A stretch of DNA of 64,000 nucleotides from Isochrysis galbana. Lineage: Eukaryota; Haptophyta; Isochrysidales; Isochrysidaceae. The translations under genes were made by a program, and so were the position numbers. Where the stretch lies: positions 3,460,614-3,524,613 of the forward strand of contig CM030932.1 of NCBI GenBank assembly GCA_018136815.1, read 5' to 3'. How positions within the stretch are numbered: position 1 is the first letter of the stretch; each line of letters begins with the position of its first letter. The notes under the pieces are model-generated. The model did no database searches, was not told the DNA's origin, and saw only the letters and a program-made list of their open reading frames with translations. Below, in pieces: positions 10,103-19,689 of the stretch.

Positions 10103-11479
10103 ATGCTGTCGCTCCTCACGCTCGTCGCTCTCTCCGCCAACCCAACGGCGCGGTTCGAGACGACGATGGGCAGCTTCAGCGCGGAGATCTACCTCGATCG
10201 CGTCCCGCGCACCGCCTCCAACTTCATCGGTCCGCCCAGCCTCCTCAGAGAGAGAGAGAGACGAGAGAGAGAGAGAGAGAGACGAGACGAGAGGGAGGGA
10301 GGGGGGACGGAGGGAGGGAGGGAGGGAGCGAGAGAAGGAGGGAGGGAGGGAAGGAGGGAAGGAGGGACAGAGAGAGAGGGATGGAAAGGGAGTGAGGGAG
10401 GGAGAAGGGGGGGGAAGGGGGATTGGGGAGAGGGACGGGGATGGGGAGGGAGACGGCGAGGGAGGAACGGAAAGGAGGTGGGGAAGAGAAGAAGAGGGAG
10501 CCAGGGAGGGGGGGAGAAGGGGGCAGCATGGACGGAGAGTGAAGAGGGAAGAGACCGTGAGAGGTCCATTGCTGGGAGGGAGAAAGGAAGCGGAAAAACG
10601 AGATGGGGTGAGAGGAACGACGATGCAATGACGGGAAGGGAGGGAGAGAGATTTGGTGGGAGAGACAAGGAGGGAGGGAGAGAGGGAGGCACACCTCATT
10701 CGCTCTCACGGATACGGGGAGAGGAGATGGCGGAAGGGCCGGCGTAAGAGCAAGACTTGATGGGAAGAGCGGAGGTTCGGGGCGTCCGGGTGGACAGTGA
10801 GAAATTAGTTGCGCCCAAGGGAGCAGAAGAGGGGATGTGAACGGAAGAAGTAGAGTGACTGAGAGAGAGAGAGCACGTGCATGCCTCTTGCCATGGTCCA
10901 ACGAGCACATGAGGCTGGTGGGCGCCGCGTCCCTGCCTCTTCTAATCCCATGCGGCGGGCGAGCCGGCTGACAGAATGTCCCCTTCTTTCCCGACAGACC
11001 TCGCCAACTCAGGCTTCTACAACGGCCTCCACTTCCACCGTGTCATCAGCGGCTTCATGAACCAGTTCGGCTGCCCGCACAGCAAGGACCCCAAGTCTCC
11101 GCGTGCCGGCACCGGCGGCCCGGCCGACGGCTCCTTCAAAAACTTGGCAACCGGAGAGACTGAGACGCGCAGCAACGGTGGCAACATTCAAGACGAGAAC
11201 ATCTCGAAGGACTCCAACAAGCCCGGCACGCTCTCGATGGCCAACACCGGCCGCCCCAACTCAGGCGGCTCCCAGTTCTTCATCAACGTTGCTGACAACG
11301 CCTTCCTCGACTGGTTCTCTGGCGGTCAGTCGAAGCACCCCGTCTTTGGTAAAATCACCGAGGGCATGGACGTGGTGACCGCCATTTCGCAGGTCAAGAC
11401 AGTCCGCGACAACCCCGTCGAACCCATCAAGATGCTCTCCATCACTGTCACCGGCCTTCCGGGCAAGGACGAGGTCTGA
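10103..11479 (+). CDS. Cyclophilin-type peptidyl-prolyl cis-trans isomerase, N-terminal signal
   Basis: Two exons, 10103-10229 and 10998-11479, joined in phase by a GT-AG intron, give a 202-residue protein. The N-terminus [15 protein letters not shown] looks like a signal peptide, so secretory, ER or plastid targeting is likely. The core follows the family order: [34 protein letters not shown] with the catalytic arginine, [29 protein letters not shown] and [14 protein letters not shown]. The family speeds proline isomerisation during folding. The WF in the FLDWFSGG loop is the form seen in bacterial and plastid cyclophilins. An upstream frame is open to 9596 but is CT-rich low complexity; the 10103 methionine is preferred because it opens the signal sequence. 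Confidence 0.93.
10230..10997 (+). repeat. Cyclophilin intron filled with purine-rich low complexity
   Basis: The 768-bp intron is dominated by GA, GGA and GGGA repeats (10245-10690) on the coding strand. Such an asymmetric purine tract also fills the first intron of RUVBL2 at 51.6-51.8 kb. Frames that read through it are artefacts. Confidence 0.9.
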
Positions 11480-12560
11480 TGCGCCGGCTCTCATAGCCAC
11501 ACAAGAGAGCGCGCAAGGCAGCGGGTTGTGAACCACGAGAGGAGGAGACGCCGTCATCGAGCTTGCCTCGTCGTCTGTTGCCTTGCTGTCCGCACGCTCC
11601 CGACTATTGTGTCCTTGGCCGCCTCGTAGGCCGGGGGCGCATTCCGGCCAAGAAAGCGGCTGGTGGGAGGGCGGAGTCGGAGAGAGAAGCTGTCGGAGCT
11701 GTGAACTTGCCCGAGCTTGCGATTCGGTTGCTCGTTGGTCAGCCGGCGATTACCCACGCAGGCGAAAAGCGGCCGAACGCTAGGCTATTGTGCAACTTCG
11801 TGGCTGTGGTAATTGGTAGAAAGACCCGTGGACGCTTGAGGGAGGGCCCACGCGGATGTTGGGATGATGCGCCGATGATAGGATTGGAATCAGAAGCATG
11901 GCGCACGCACTTGTGTGTACACTGAGTCTGCAGGGAATACGTGGGCACGATGCGTGCAGCAACAGCGCGCTATTGTTATGGCCTGTGGACGTGTGTATTG
12001 TGCGCTGTGCATGCACATTACGCTTCAGAGGGCTTTTTTCCCTCTCATCACCAATCTTATCAACTATCGTCAAAACGATCGGAGGTCATGAAGCGCGCGC
12101 CGCTCCCGTAGCCCCTCACCCACCGCCACGCCGGACGATGGGTCCATGACTGACGCCGCGCCACAAGAAACGCCCTCGGCGAATCGATTAAGACGACCCA
12201 GTCACCCAGGTCCGCGCGCGGTCCACGCCCCGCGCCGCCTGCCCAGTGCAGCCCCACACCACCATGGCCAACGTGGCCACCAAGGCCCACCAGACCCAGA
12301 ACCACACCTCCGCCCACTATCTATACCTAGCTCTAGCTCTGTATAGCTACTAGCCAACTAGACGAAGCCCCAAAAGCCACAATGGGGCCACAAATAGCAG
12401 TCGGAGTCGCCAAGACTCCTCCCACCCATCCATGGGGAAACCCAAATGCCAAATGGCTAGCGGCCCCTACAACTACAACTCTGCGGTGCTGACCTTGTGC
12501 TCCGGCACGAGGCACAAGCACAGATCACAAATACCGCAGTCAATCGATTCTTCCGAGCTA
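11480..12560. other. Intergenic between cyclophilin and LINE debris
   Basis: Includes the cyclophilin 3' flank. No domain-bearing frame was seen on either strand. Confidence 0.5.
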
Positions 12561-13240
12561 CAAGCTACAAGCCAACTAAATATATAGTCAGTTGCCATGG
12601 AGCGCGCCCGGCGCGTCCCTCCTCTCCTTCGGGCCCCCCGCCAAGGGCTGCCCCAGACGATAGTCCAACACGCCTCGAGGCTCCTTGAAAGGGCAGAATC
12701 GAACCTAGCTCACGAACCCGACCCGGCGGGCCCAAATGACAATAAACCACGCGACATCGAAGCGGGCGGCGAAGCCCCACGTGTAATCAAGGTGTCTGAG
12801 AGCGACAGATACATCACCAAAATGAACAACATACATCATATGGATACACACCAGCAGAGCACACCAACTACCTAGTACCTAGGGGAACCAGGCGACCTCG
12901 CCGAAGTCGCGACTCCGGGCAAGAAACCCGGCAATACCACACCCCCGCTAAATGGGACAACGGACTGAAAGGCCCAAAGCACATGGAATACCCACTAGCG
13001 GACGAATACACGGTCAACAACACGACACAACTCGATCGTATCACGGTGTCAGACATAACGCGGGAGCTCACAAAAGACACCCCACGCGACAAGCCCCAAC
13101 CGGCACGCGCTCAAGTGCAGCTCAAGTGGCAACCAGCGCGGCGCCTCAAACCGCAGTATATCGGACTCCTGTGGATGGACCATCAAGGCACTCCAAGTGC
13201 GCACCTAGTCCGCTCCAGCTTCGCAAGCAATCAGTAAAGA
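12561..13240 (+). pseudogene. LINE copy B: 5' leader fused to C-terminal domain, decayed
   Basis: The start ccatggagcgcgcc at 12595 and tcctctccttcgggccccccgcc match the leader of the 46-kb copy. After about 45 bp the sequence jumps directly to the C-terminal ORF2 domain: HASRLLERAE, ESDRYITKMNNI, MEYPLADEYTVNN and ITVSDITREL align with the minus-strand copy at 7477-8724 (ATRLLERAK, EDERFISRFNNI, MEYPLADEYAIRK, ISVSDITKEV). ORF1, endonuclease and RT are absent, and frameshifts separate the blocks. Confidence 0.8.
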
Positions 13241-13676
13241 TCCGGGACATGAATAGTGTGGAAAGCGAGGAGGAAATGAAGTCGCCCGGTCGTCAGCTCT
13301 TGCGGCGCTACGACTCCGATTCCACTCCCACCTCATCGGAAATAGCCCCTCAAGCACAAGGAGAGGAGCCCCACCAATCAATGGGTAAAGCAAGCAGAGG
13401 GTTGGGCATGCAAGTAGAGCACCGATCACAAAGATTGAGGTGAGCTGGACACTGGCGCAGCCCGTCCTAAACCCCCCCGCCAAAAAGAGTACAACATAGG
13501 GAGGTGCAAGCCCCAGTCGCTCCGTAGCCGCCGCCACTATGAAGCTGACAGCTCGCCACTCGCGAGTACGCGCCAACGCTGGGCTTCCAAAAGATCGTTC
13601 ACGCACGCTGCACTCTACGGGGCGAAGAAAAGCCCACGTGAGCTGAGCTGTGTAGAGCGGCGTTGCCAAACGCGCG
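13241..13676. other. Intergenic, 3' of TRMT11
   Basis: No recognisable coding sequence. It may contain further decayed LINE sequence. Confidence 0.4.
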
Positions 13677-15637
13677 CTACTTTGCGCGAACCGTAAGGCG
13701 CACGATGTGGCTGCCCAGTGCGTTTATGCTCACGTCGACCGGCAAGCCCCGGCTCTGCGCGAGCCGCCATTCAGCGGCGTGTTTGGCGTACGCTGCGCGT
13801 CGTCTCGCCACCTTTTCGAACAGGGAAGGGTGCAGGACGGGCGCCTTGGGCGGGCCCATGGACATGGCTTTTCGGGTGCACTCGAAGATGGTGCCTCGCA
13901 CACTCGGCAACGCGTCCTCGCCCGGCGAGGTATCGCCGCTTCCGTCCGGCGGCCCCGATGCCGCCGCCCAAGCACCGTCCGGCACGCGTCGCATCGTGAT
14001 GCACCATCGCGACCACCGGGCGGCCATCCTCTGCTCGCACGCACTGATCAGCTCGAGCGCGGGGTGTGGCGGCAGCAGCGCCAGAGACTCGGCGATGGGT
14101 AGCGTGCACGGTAGCAGGAACACGAGGCGCCCGTTGTCGACGAGGGAGTGCGTTGCGAGGCTGAACAGGTCGGCGAAGATGGTGTCGAGGCTTACGAGCG
14201 CCGTGCGCGGAACGTGGGTGGCGAGCATCGACTCGTCCAGGGTGCGGCTCGAGAGGGACGGGTCATCAAGACTAGCGGAGCGCTCGCGGATGCCATAGGG
14301 AGGGTCGCACACGATGGCTTCGAACATCGGCCTCCGCGCCGGCGCCTTCGCCTCGGAGGGGGAGCCCTCGCTATCGGGCAGGCTCGACACGTGGAAGCAG
14401 CAGCCGCTGCGCGAAGTGTCGCCGTGCACAAGCCCGATTGGGGGCGGCAGACCGTACTCGGCAAAGGTGATGTCGATGCCTTGCCGTTGCGCCTGCGACT
14501 TCTTTGCAGGGCCGGACCGTGTACGCAGCTGGCCGCGCAGCGCTGCGTTGGGGCCGGAGGAGGGGGATGGGATCGAGGGGGATGGGGTCAGCGAGACCAG
14601 TGCTAGAGCCCTCCGCACGCCACCCGGACGGGCGATTCCCTTCGGGTGGGTACGCCCCTGTCGCGCTGCGGTACCTCGTACCTGGTCCGTAGATATCGGC
14701 GCCCACGACCCTCGCCCCAAAGTGGGCGGCTCCGATGAGGCAGCCAGCAGTGCCGCAATACGGGTCGAGCACCAGATCCCCGGGCCGGACGGCGGCGAGG
14801 TTGCCCATGACCAGGGAGAGCTCGGCGTCGAGTGAGGTCGTGCCTGCGCGGCAGCAGCGGGAGCCCGGTGAGCGGGTGGCCGGCTGAACGCCGCGGACAG
14901 CTGGGCACGCCTGTGGTCGCACCAATGTAATTGCGCCGCTTCAGGTCGTACTTTGTGACGAGATCGCGCCGGCCGACCGCCACTTCGCGCCCAAAGTAGA
15001 AGCGCCGCGCCCTCCGGCAGCCGAAGGGGTTGTCTCGCGCGCTCTCCGCAGGCGCAGCTGCATCTGGCTCATCGCTCCTCCGCGACGCCCCCACGACCTC
15101 GTCCTCCGCACAGTTGTCGACGAGGAGGACAAACACGTACTGCGGGTTCTTCATCCGCACCTTGCCTCGAAAAGGGACCGAGCGCAGCACCCTGTCGATG
15201 AGTGCGAGGCGCTGCTCGTCCGTCAGCCCGCGGCCGAAGCTCTCCACGACAATCTTAAATGTGACATCCTCCGCCAAGTAGGCCTTGTGCTCCTGGTGGG
15301 CCGCCGCCGCCTGAAGCTGATGCTCGAGCTGTACAAAGCTGTGTGCACTCGCCCACAGCTGTACAACCCTGCGCAGGAGCACCGCCCTGGCCGCAAGCCT
15401 GCGGAGCCCATCGGTCCCCTGTGGAGAGTGAAGGGGAAGGAAGACCGAGGGGGAGTTTGGTCTCTCAAAGTCTTTGAGGTGGTGGGGAGAGAGAGAGAGG
15501 TGGACGGAGTGGGTGTGAGCGAGGGAGAGGAGCTCTGGCAGCCGGAAGTCGAGCCACGAGTGCGAGAAGTGGGCGAGGAAGCGGGGGGAAGGTGGCTGGG
15601 GGTCGGGGGAGGGAGGAGAGGCGGGGGAGGCTGGCAT
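13677..15637 (-). CDS. TRMT11: tRNA (guanine10-N2)-methyltransferase, TRMT11/Trm11 family
   Basis: Three exons on the minus strand, 15637-14923, 14843-14682 and 14542-13677, splice with consistent phases into 580 residues. Known role: catalytic subunit that, with TRMT112, makes m2G10 in tRNA using S-adenosylmethionine. The N-terminal THUMP-like part reads SHSWLDFRLPELLSLA and VPFRGKVRMKNPQYVFVLL; then KYDLKRRNYIGTTSLDAELS, the SAM-binding LVLDPYCGTAGCLIGAAHFG, FAEYGLP, and the catalytic motif IVCDPPYGIRER of N2-guanine methyltransferases. GRLVFLLPCT and WSRWCITMRRV complete the fold. The start at 15637 is chosen because the frame upstream is lysine/proline low complexity over a GT-rich tract. 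An acidic linker near residues 170-200 is unusual but within family variation. Confidence 0.93.
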
Positions 15638-15895
15638 TCTTTCCCTCCCCTTCTTTGCTTGTTTTCTTTTTCCTTTCCTTTTTTTTTGGGGGGGGGGGGC
15701 GGGAAGGAGGGAGAGGGGGAGGGGGGTGTCAGAGTTTTCTTGTTGTCCTAGTTTAATCCTAGTGCTGAGGGACCGTGCCTCCTCGGCAACGGAGCGCCTC
15801 CCCCGCGATGGGGGTGTGCGCGGTTGGTGCATGGCTCGTCCGGTGCATGTGGCTAGGGATGCTAGCCAACAAGACCTCTTACATGACTACAAATT
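15638..15895. other. TRMT11 5' flank, low complexity
   Basis: Contains a pyrimidine/G homopolymer stretch at about 15655-15725. No gene seen. Confidence 0.6.
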
Positions 15896-16243
15896 CTAAC
15901 GAGGGGAAATGGGAATGGGAACAGGAATAGGAATAGGAAGGACGTATCCGTTGAGATCTACTCCCTGTATGCCTGTATGTCGGGGTCTCCGTTTATCGCG
16001 CGGGTGAGCGCTTCTGTCGTGAGGAGAAAGCTGAGCGGTGAAAGTGATCATCCCTGGTCCCTGGGGCAGCCCGCTTCCTATTGTAAAGGGGTAGCTTCGG
16101 CCGCCGTTGATTTTGATCGTGCGGATGTGCGGATCGGTCTTGCCTCCTCGCTCGTGACTCGTGAGCGCTTTGGCTAGATGTTGAAAGTCCGGCCCGAAGT
16201 TGAGCACGCGGAGCGCTAAGTGGTAAAATTCCCAGCTGACGCG
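15896..16243 (-). pseudogene. LINE reverse transcriptase fragment, minus strand
   Basis: Minus-strand reading gives LNFGPDFQHLAKALTS, IRTIKINGGRSYPFTIGSGL and GVDLNGY. These align with the RT at 47.9-48.3 kb (LNFGPDFQTLAKALTS, GGRSYPFTVGSGMPQG, GVDLNGYS). Only palm motif A to B sequence remains, with a frameshift after the PQG of motif B. Confidence 0.85.
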
Positions 16244-16462
16244 AGGGCGAGAGAGAGAGAGCGTGAGTGAGGATGGGAGATGTGGGAGGGGGGATGGGTG
16301 GGGGGTTGGGGTTGGTGGCTATGTTGGCCATGGTAGTTTGTTTGGGTGTGGGTGTGGGTGTGGGGTGTCCAAACTATCAGTAAAAGTGATAGGGTCATGG
16401 GGGCCCCGTGCCCCCCTTCCTCCATCGCAGACACCCCCTGGGTGGGCCTGCACACTCAACCT

Positions 16463-16708
16463 GAGGTAGTGTTCCATCAAGTATGGGGCAGAATAAAAAT
16501 AGACTTTATGACATGGTCCACTCAGATTCATGAGGGTTGACACAAAAGGGAGCTTCAGACAGGCGAGGTTTTGGCTGACATCGGCCATGGGCCACGCTGA
16601 TTGGGCGAAAAATGCTTGCCACGAACAAGAACACAAGCACCCGCTTGACATCGACCGTCATGTATATAAATAACCACCGAGGTAGTGTTCCATCAAGTAT
16701 GGGGCAGA
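16463..16708. repeat. Direct repeat pair, about 28 bp, 217 bp apart
   Basis: The sequence gaggtagtgttccatcaagt followed by atggggcag occurs at 16463-16491 and again at 16680-16708. It could be a target duplication or the edges of a small repeat; the intervening 190 bp has no coding signal. Confidence 0.75.
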
Positions 16709-17221
16709 GTACAAGTCGCCTTACTCATAAAAACAGACAAGTTTCGCCCTAGCTAGGCGCTATTTTTGGATGACGCCCTAGGGGTCGGCGCGCACGCGGT
16801 GCGTCTGAGATGAGTTGCAATCAGGTGCGCACGGCGTGGAACCTTCGCCTAGGAGATTTTCCGCCAGGAGCACGCCGTGCGCGCGCCAGATAGCTATGCG
16901 TGCGCATAGGAGTTGATGAGTCTGCACGCCGTCATGCGCCGGGCGCGATGTGCAGCGGGTCCTCCGCGGGGACGCCGTGCGTGTTTCCGCGGGGGGAGGG
17001 GAGGGGAGCGGAGCCCCCGCGGAGACGCCGTGCGTGCGCATAGCGCATAGCAGCTTTTCGCTTATGAGTGCGTGCGCATAGCAGCTTTCACCTATGAGAC
17101 TGCACGCCGTGCGTCCACCCGTTCCGCGGGGGGGGGGGAGTGGGCGTGGTGGCGAGTGGGAACCCCGGGGGCACCCCTTGGGGCCGCCGATTACTATTAC
17201 CGTATGAGGCAGAAAGACTAA
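16709..17221. other. Repeat-rich 5' flank of the cysteine-rich gene
   Basis: Short degenerate repeats reading cacgccgtgcgtg and gcgcatagcagctttt recur about every 60-100 bp between 16830 and 17120. The long minus-strand frame over 16778-17827 is an antisense shadow of the next gene. Confidence 0.5.
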
Positions 17222-17224
17222 TGT

Positions 17225-17782
17225 AAACGGGGGTGCCCGGGCGGGCCCAAGCGCCACGTCAATGTGACGAAGCGCAAGTGCCGCTTTTGCTTCCTGGACG
17301 AGAACGAGCTCACAAAACATGACAAGAAGGGGCGCATGTACGTCAACTTTGTGCTCTTCGAGAAGAAGGTGGACTCGACTGGCAAGGGCGTGCACCTGAA
17401 CGACGACCAGATGCGCGCGCTCAACTATCGCCGGTTTACTCTGAAGAGCCCCAAGAAGGTCGAGCACAAGTGGGGGATCGTTCTCCGCGGCTACGACATG
17501 CACAAGTACTCGGAGGGCACGATGCCGGTCAAGGTGTACAAGTGCTCGGACGTGGAGTGCCCCTACGACGAGTCGAGCAGCCAGAAGTTCATCCACTCCG
17601 TGGCGAAGGCTCTCGGCCGCCCGTACCTCACCATGCCAAAGGCGCCGTACTGCTTTTATGCACTCCGCGACGACGAGATCAATACGGTGTATGCCAAAGA
17701 TCAGCTCTCCAATTGGAATGGCTTCTGCGGCGAGTGTGAGGCGAAGTACGGCAAGCCGCTTACTCGCGCACCTCGCAAGTGA
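17225..17782 (+). CDS. Cysteine-rich conserved-looking protein of unknown function
   Basis: The frame is open through 17225-17782 with strong coding composition, but no in-frame ATG precedes the conserved part; the first usable codon at 17264 is GTG. A 5' exon must therefore lie upstream. The readable part is basic and ends in LTRAPRK. It has spaced cysteine pairs (KCRFC, KCSDVEC, FCGECEAKYG) that could bind zinc, plus aromatic-rich segments such as YCFYALRDDE. I do not recognise the family and assign no function. The next gene starts about 100 bp downstream on the same strand. Confidence 0.65.
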   Translation, partial: KRGCPGGPKRHVNVTKRKCRFCFLDENELTKHDKKGRMYVNFVLFEKKVDSTGKGVHLNDDQMRALNYRRFTLKSPKKVEHKWGIVLRGYDMHKYSEGTMPVKVYKCSDVECPYDESSSQKFIHSVAKALGRPYLTMPKAPYCFYALRDDEINTVYAKDQLSNWNGFCGECEAKYGKPLTRAPRK

Positions 17783-17885
17783 CTGTCGTGTGGAATGGGG
17801 GTTAATTGTGGAATGGGCCGCTTGCACTGCAGCGGGAATTGCTTCTTGCCCCTCCCTGCTTGGCCGCCGCCGCCGCCCCTCCGCA

Positions 17886-18320
17886 ATGAGTGTTCAACAG
17901 CCGAATGCATCGCCCAAGAAGGCGCCGACGAGGATGGGCGCCGCTGCAGCTGCTGCCGCGACGGAAGAGGACGAGGAGAACGAGGAGACTGAGGAGGAGG
18001 ACGAGGATGGCGAAGAGGAGGACGAGGTGGACGAAGATAGCGGAGAGGAGGAGAGCGAGGATGGCCAAGAGGAGAGCGAGCATGGAGAGGAGGGCGAAGA
18101 GGAGGAGGAGGAAGAAGAAGACGGAGAGGAGGAGGAGTTGGAGTCAAAGAAGAGGAGGCGTCTACCCGCCGAGTCCGCCTTTGAGTTGGTACATTCGCAC
18201 CCTCTGCTGTCCTCGGAAGTGCGCCGTTGCGAGGGCGGCGACTGGCGCTTTGTGGCGCCTATTCCTGTTGCAGCGCCCATGTCGATCTCTTCGACTTCAG
18301 CTTTCGCACCGACGGAGTAG
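17886..18320 (+). CDS. Acidic low-complexity protein, 144 residues
   Basis: From ATG at 17886 the frame gives MSVQQPNASPKKAPTRMG, an alanine run, then about 75 residues that are almost all Glu and Asp, a basic cluster KKRRR that could be a nuclear localisation signal, and a short C-terminal region (FELVHSHPLLSSEV, GGDWRFVAP). Such acidic tails with a basic NLS are common in nuclear histone- or ribosome-binding proteins, but nothing here proves that role. GAG/GAC codons dominate the acidic run, as in the GA-rich repeats of this region, so part of the tract may come from repeat expansion. Confidence 0.6.
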   Translation: MSVQQPNASPKKAPTRMGAAAAAAATEEDEENEETEEEDEDGEEEDEVDEDSGEEESEDGQEESEHGEEGEEEEEEEEDGEEEELESKKRRRLPAESAFELVHSHPLLSSEVRRCEGGDWRFVAPIPVAAPMSISSTSAFAPTE

Positions 18321-19689
18321 GCGCTTTCGTGCTGATGCGCAAACCGCGACATGAGACGGCAGAACAGACGATCAAAAGAGAGCGCCAGCGGCGGACTGCC
18401 GACGCGGCACCACACTCACATCAACACTCTCCACACTTACGTCTTACGTATCTTTATCACGGAACGCACAGGGGCCTGCTGACAGGCCGAACAAGGAAGA
18501 GAATGCCGACAAGAGAGCGACGGGGCGACGGACGATCCGAAGGGGCGACAGTTACGCACAGGGATAAGAATAAGGGAAAAATCTTTCGAAAACCCATAAT
18601 TGGCTTGATGAAGTCCGATGTAAAGTAGCGCCACAACATAATCCAACGGACAGCACCTGAGGGAGATCAGGGTCACCTAAGGGGGCGGTTCCTTGCACCG
18701 GGGGCACTCGCACGCGTGGCATAACCTAAAAACGCTAGGGGCACGCAAGGAGGTATGCCGGCGAAGGGCAAAGAGGGCGAATGTAGGATCCTGCGACGGT
18801 GACTAGTGACTCGCCTACAAGGAGGGGACATAGAAACGCAGACAACTTCTTAAACAAAAAGGTCGATCGCGGATGCGACACGTTTGTCTTCTTTCTAGCC
18901 TCCGCAGCGCTCCATACGCGGTCTCAAATACACCCATTCTGCTCCATTTCATGAATGTGCCATGCACCGTGCTGTATCCCGATCCAAGAGACCTCCATGG
19001 CGCCCCAGTCCACAAAATATGACACATCCTGTCCTACATCTGGTTTTAATCAGCTCTTGGTCTACCACCGGCGATGGGTAGTAGAGAGAATTTACATCGG
19101 ATGTGATTGCTCCACGTGCTTTGATATCCATTGTATTATTGCCACATTACGGGTAAAAAACTTTTCTCACACGCCCTAAATCTAAATGACTATGGACATT
19201 TGATGGCTCCATTCGATTGATGCCCATAATTGACGGAACGACACCTATGTGCTAGTTGAGTGTATTGGGAACTTTCTACCGAAAAAAAATTCTCAATTTT
19301 GAGATGGCGGTCATTTTAACCCCAGGTACCTAGTAAAAGAACTGAAACCGGTTTGACCGCCCTATTTCTTTCAATTCCAGAATCTCGATGTTTTTTCATC
19401 ATGTGCATTACTTGCAGGCGTTGTCTTACCGGGGTTAAACCTAAGCCAAAGTGCCCATCCTTTATAAATCTCCCTTGGGGTTCTTTGGCTCCGGGTGTGA
19501 ACCCTCCCGTCTGCAACTTGAGAATTTGGAGCCCGCACAATCTTCCTACCCAAAGGGTCCATCATAGTCCATAGAACCCCCTCAACACATGTGGGAAGGA
19601 CGGTAGGCAAGGGGCATCTAGGAAAGCCTGCTAGACTTCGACGCCAAGTATGGAAAAATGTATAAATGTGCAGCATTCAGTCTCGGCCC
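18321..19689. other. Intergenic, 1.4 kb
   Basis: No gene recognised. It holds the 62-bp dispersed repeat at 19191-19252 and an isolated GTTTGACCGCCCTA end at about 19350-19365. Composition is more AT-rich than the neighbouring genes. Confidence 0.6.
19191..19252 (+). repeat. 62-bp dispersed repeat, copy 1
   Basis: The sequence from actatggacatttgatggct to ggaacgacacctat is repeated at about 62361-62421, differing by a one-base indel. The flanks are unrelated. Confidence 0.9.

Noticed and set aside
9596-10747. 383-residue frame running through the cyclophilin start
   Set aside because: It reads past the exon 1 donor at 10230 into the GA-rich intron; only 10103-10229 is coding.
16778-17827. 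349-residue minus-strand open frame
   Set aside because: Antisense shadow of the Cys-rich gene on the plus strand; GC-rich third positions keep the opposite frame open, and its N-terminal and C-terminal parts have no domain features.
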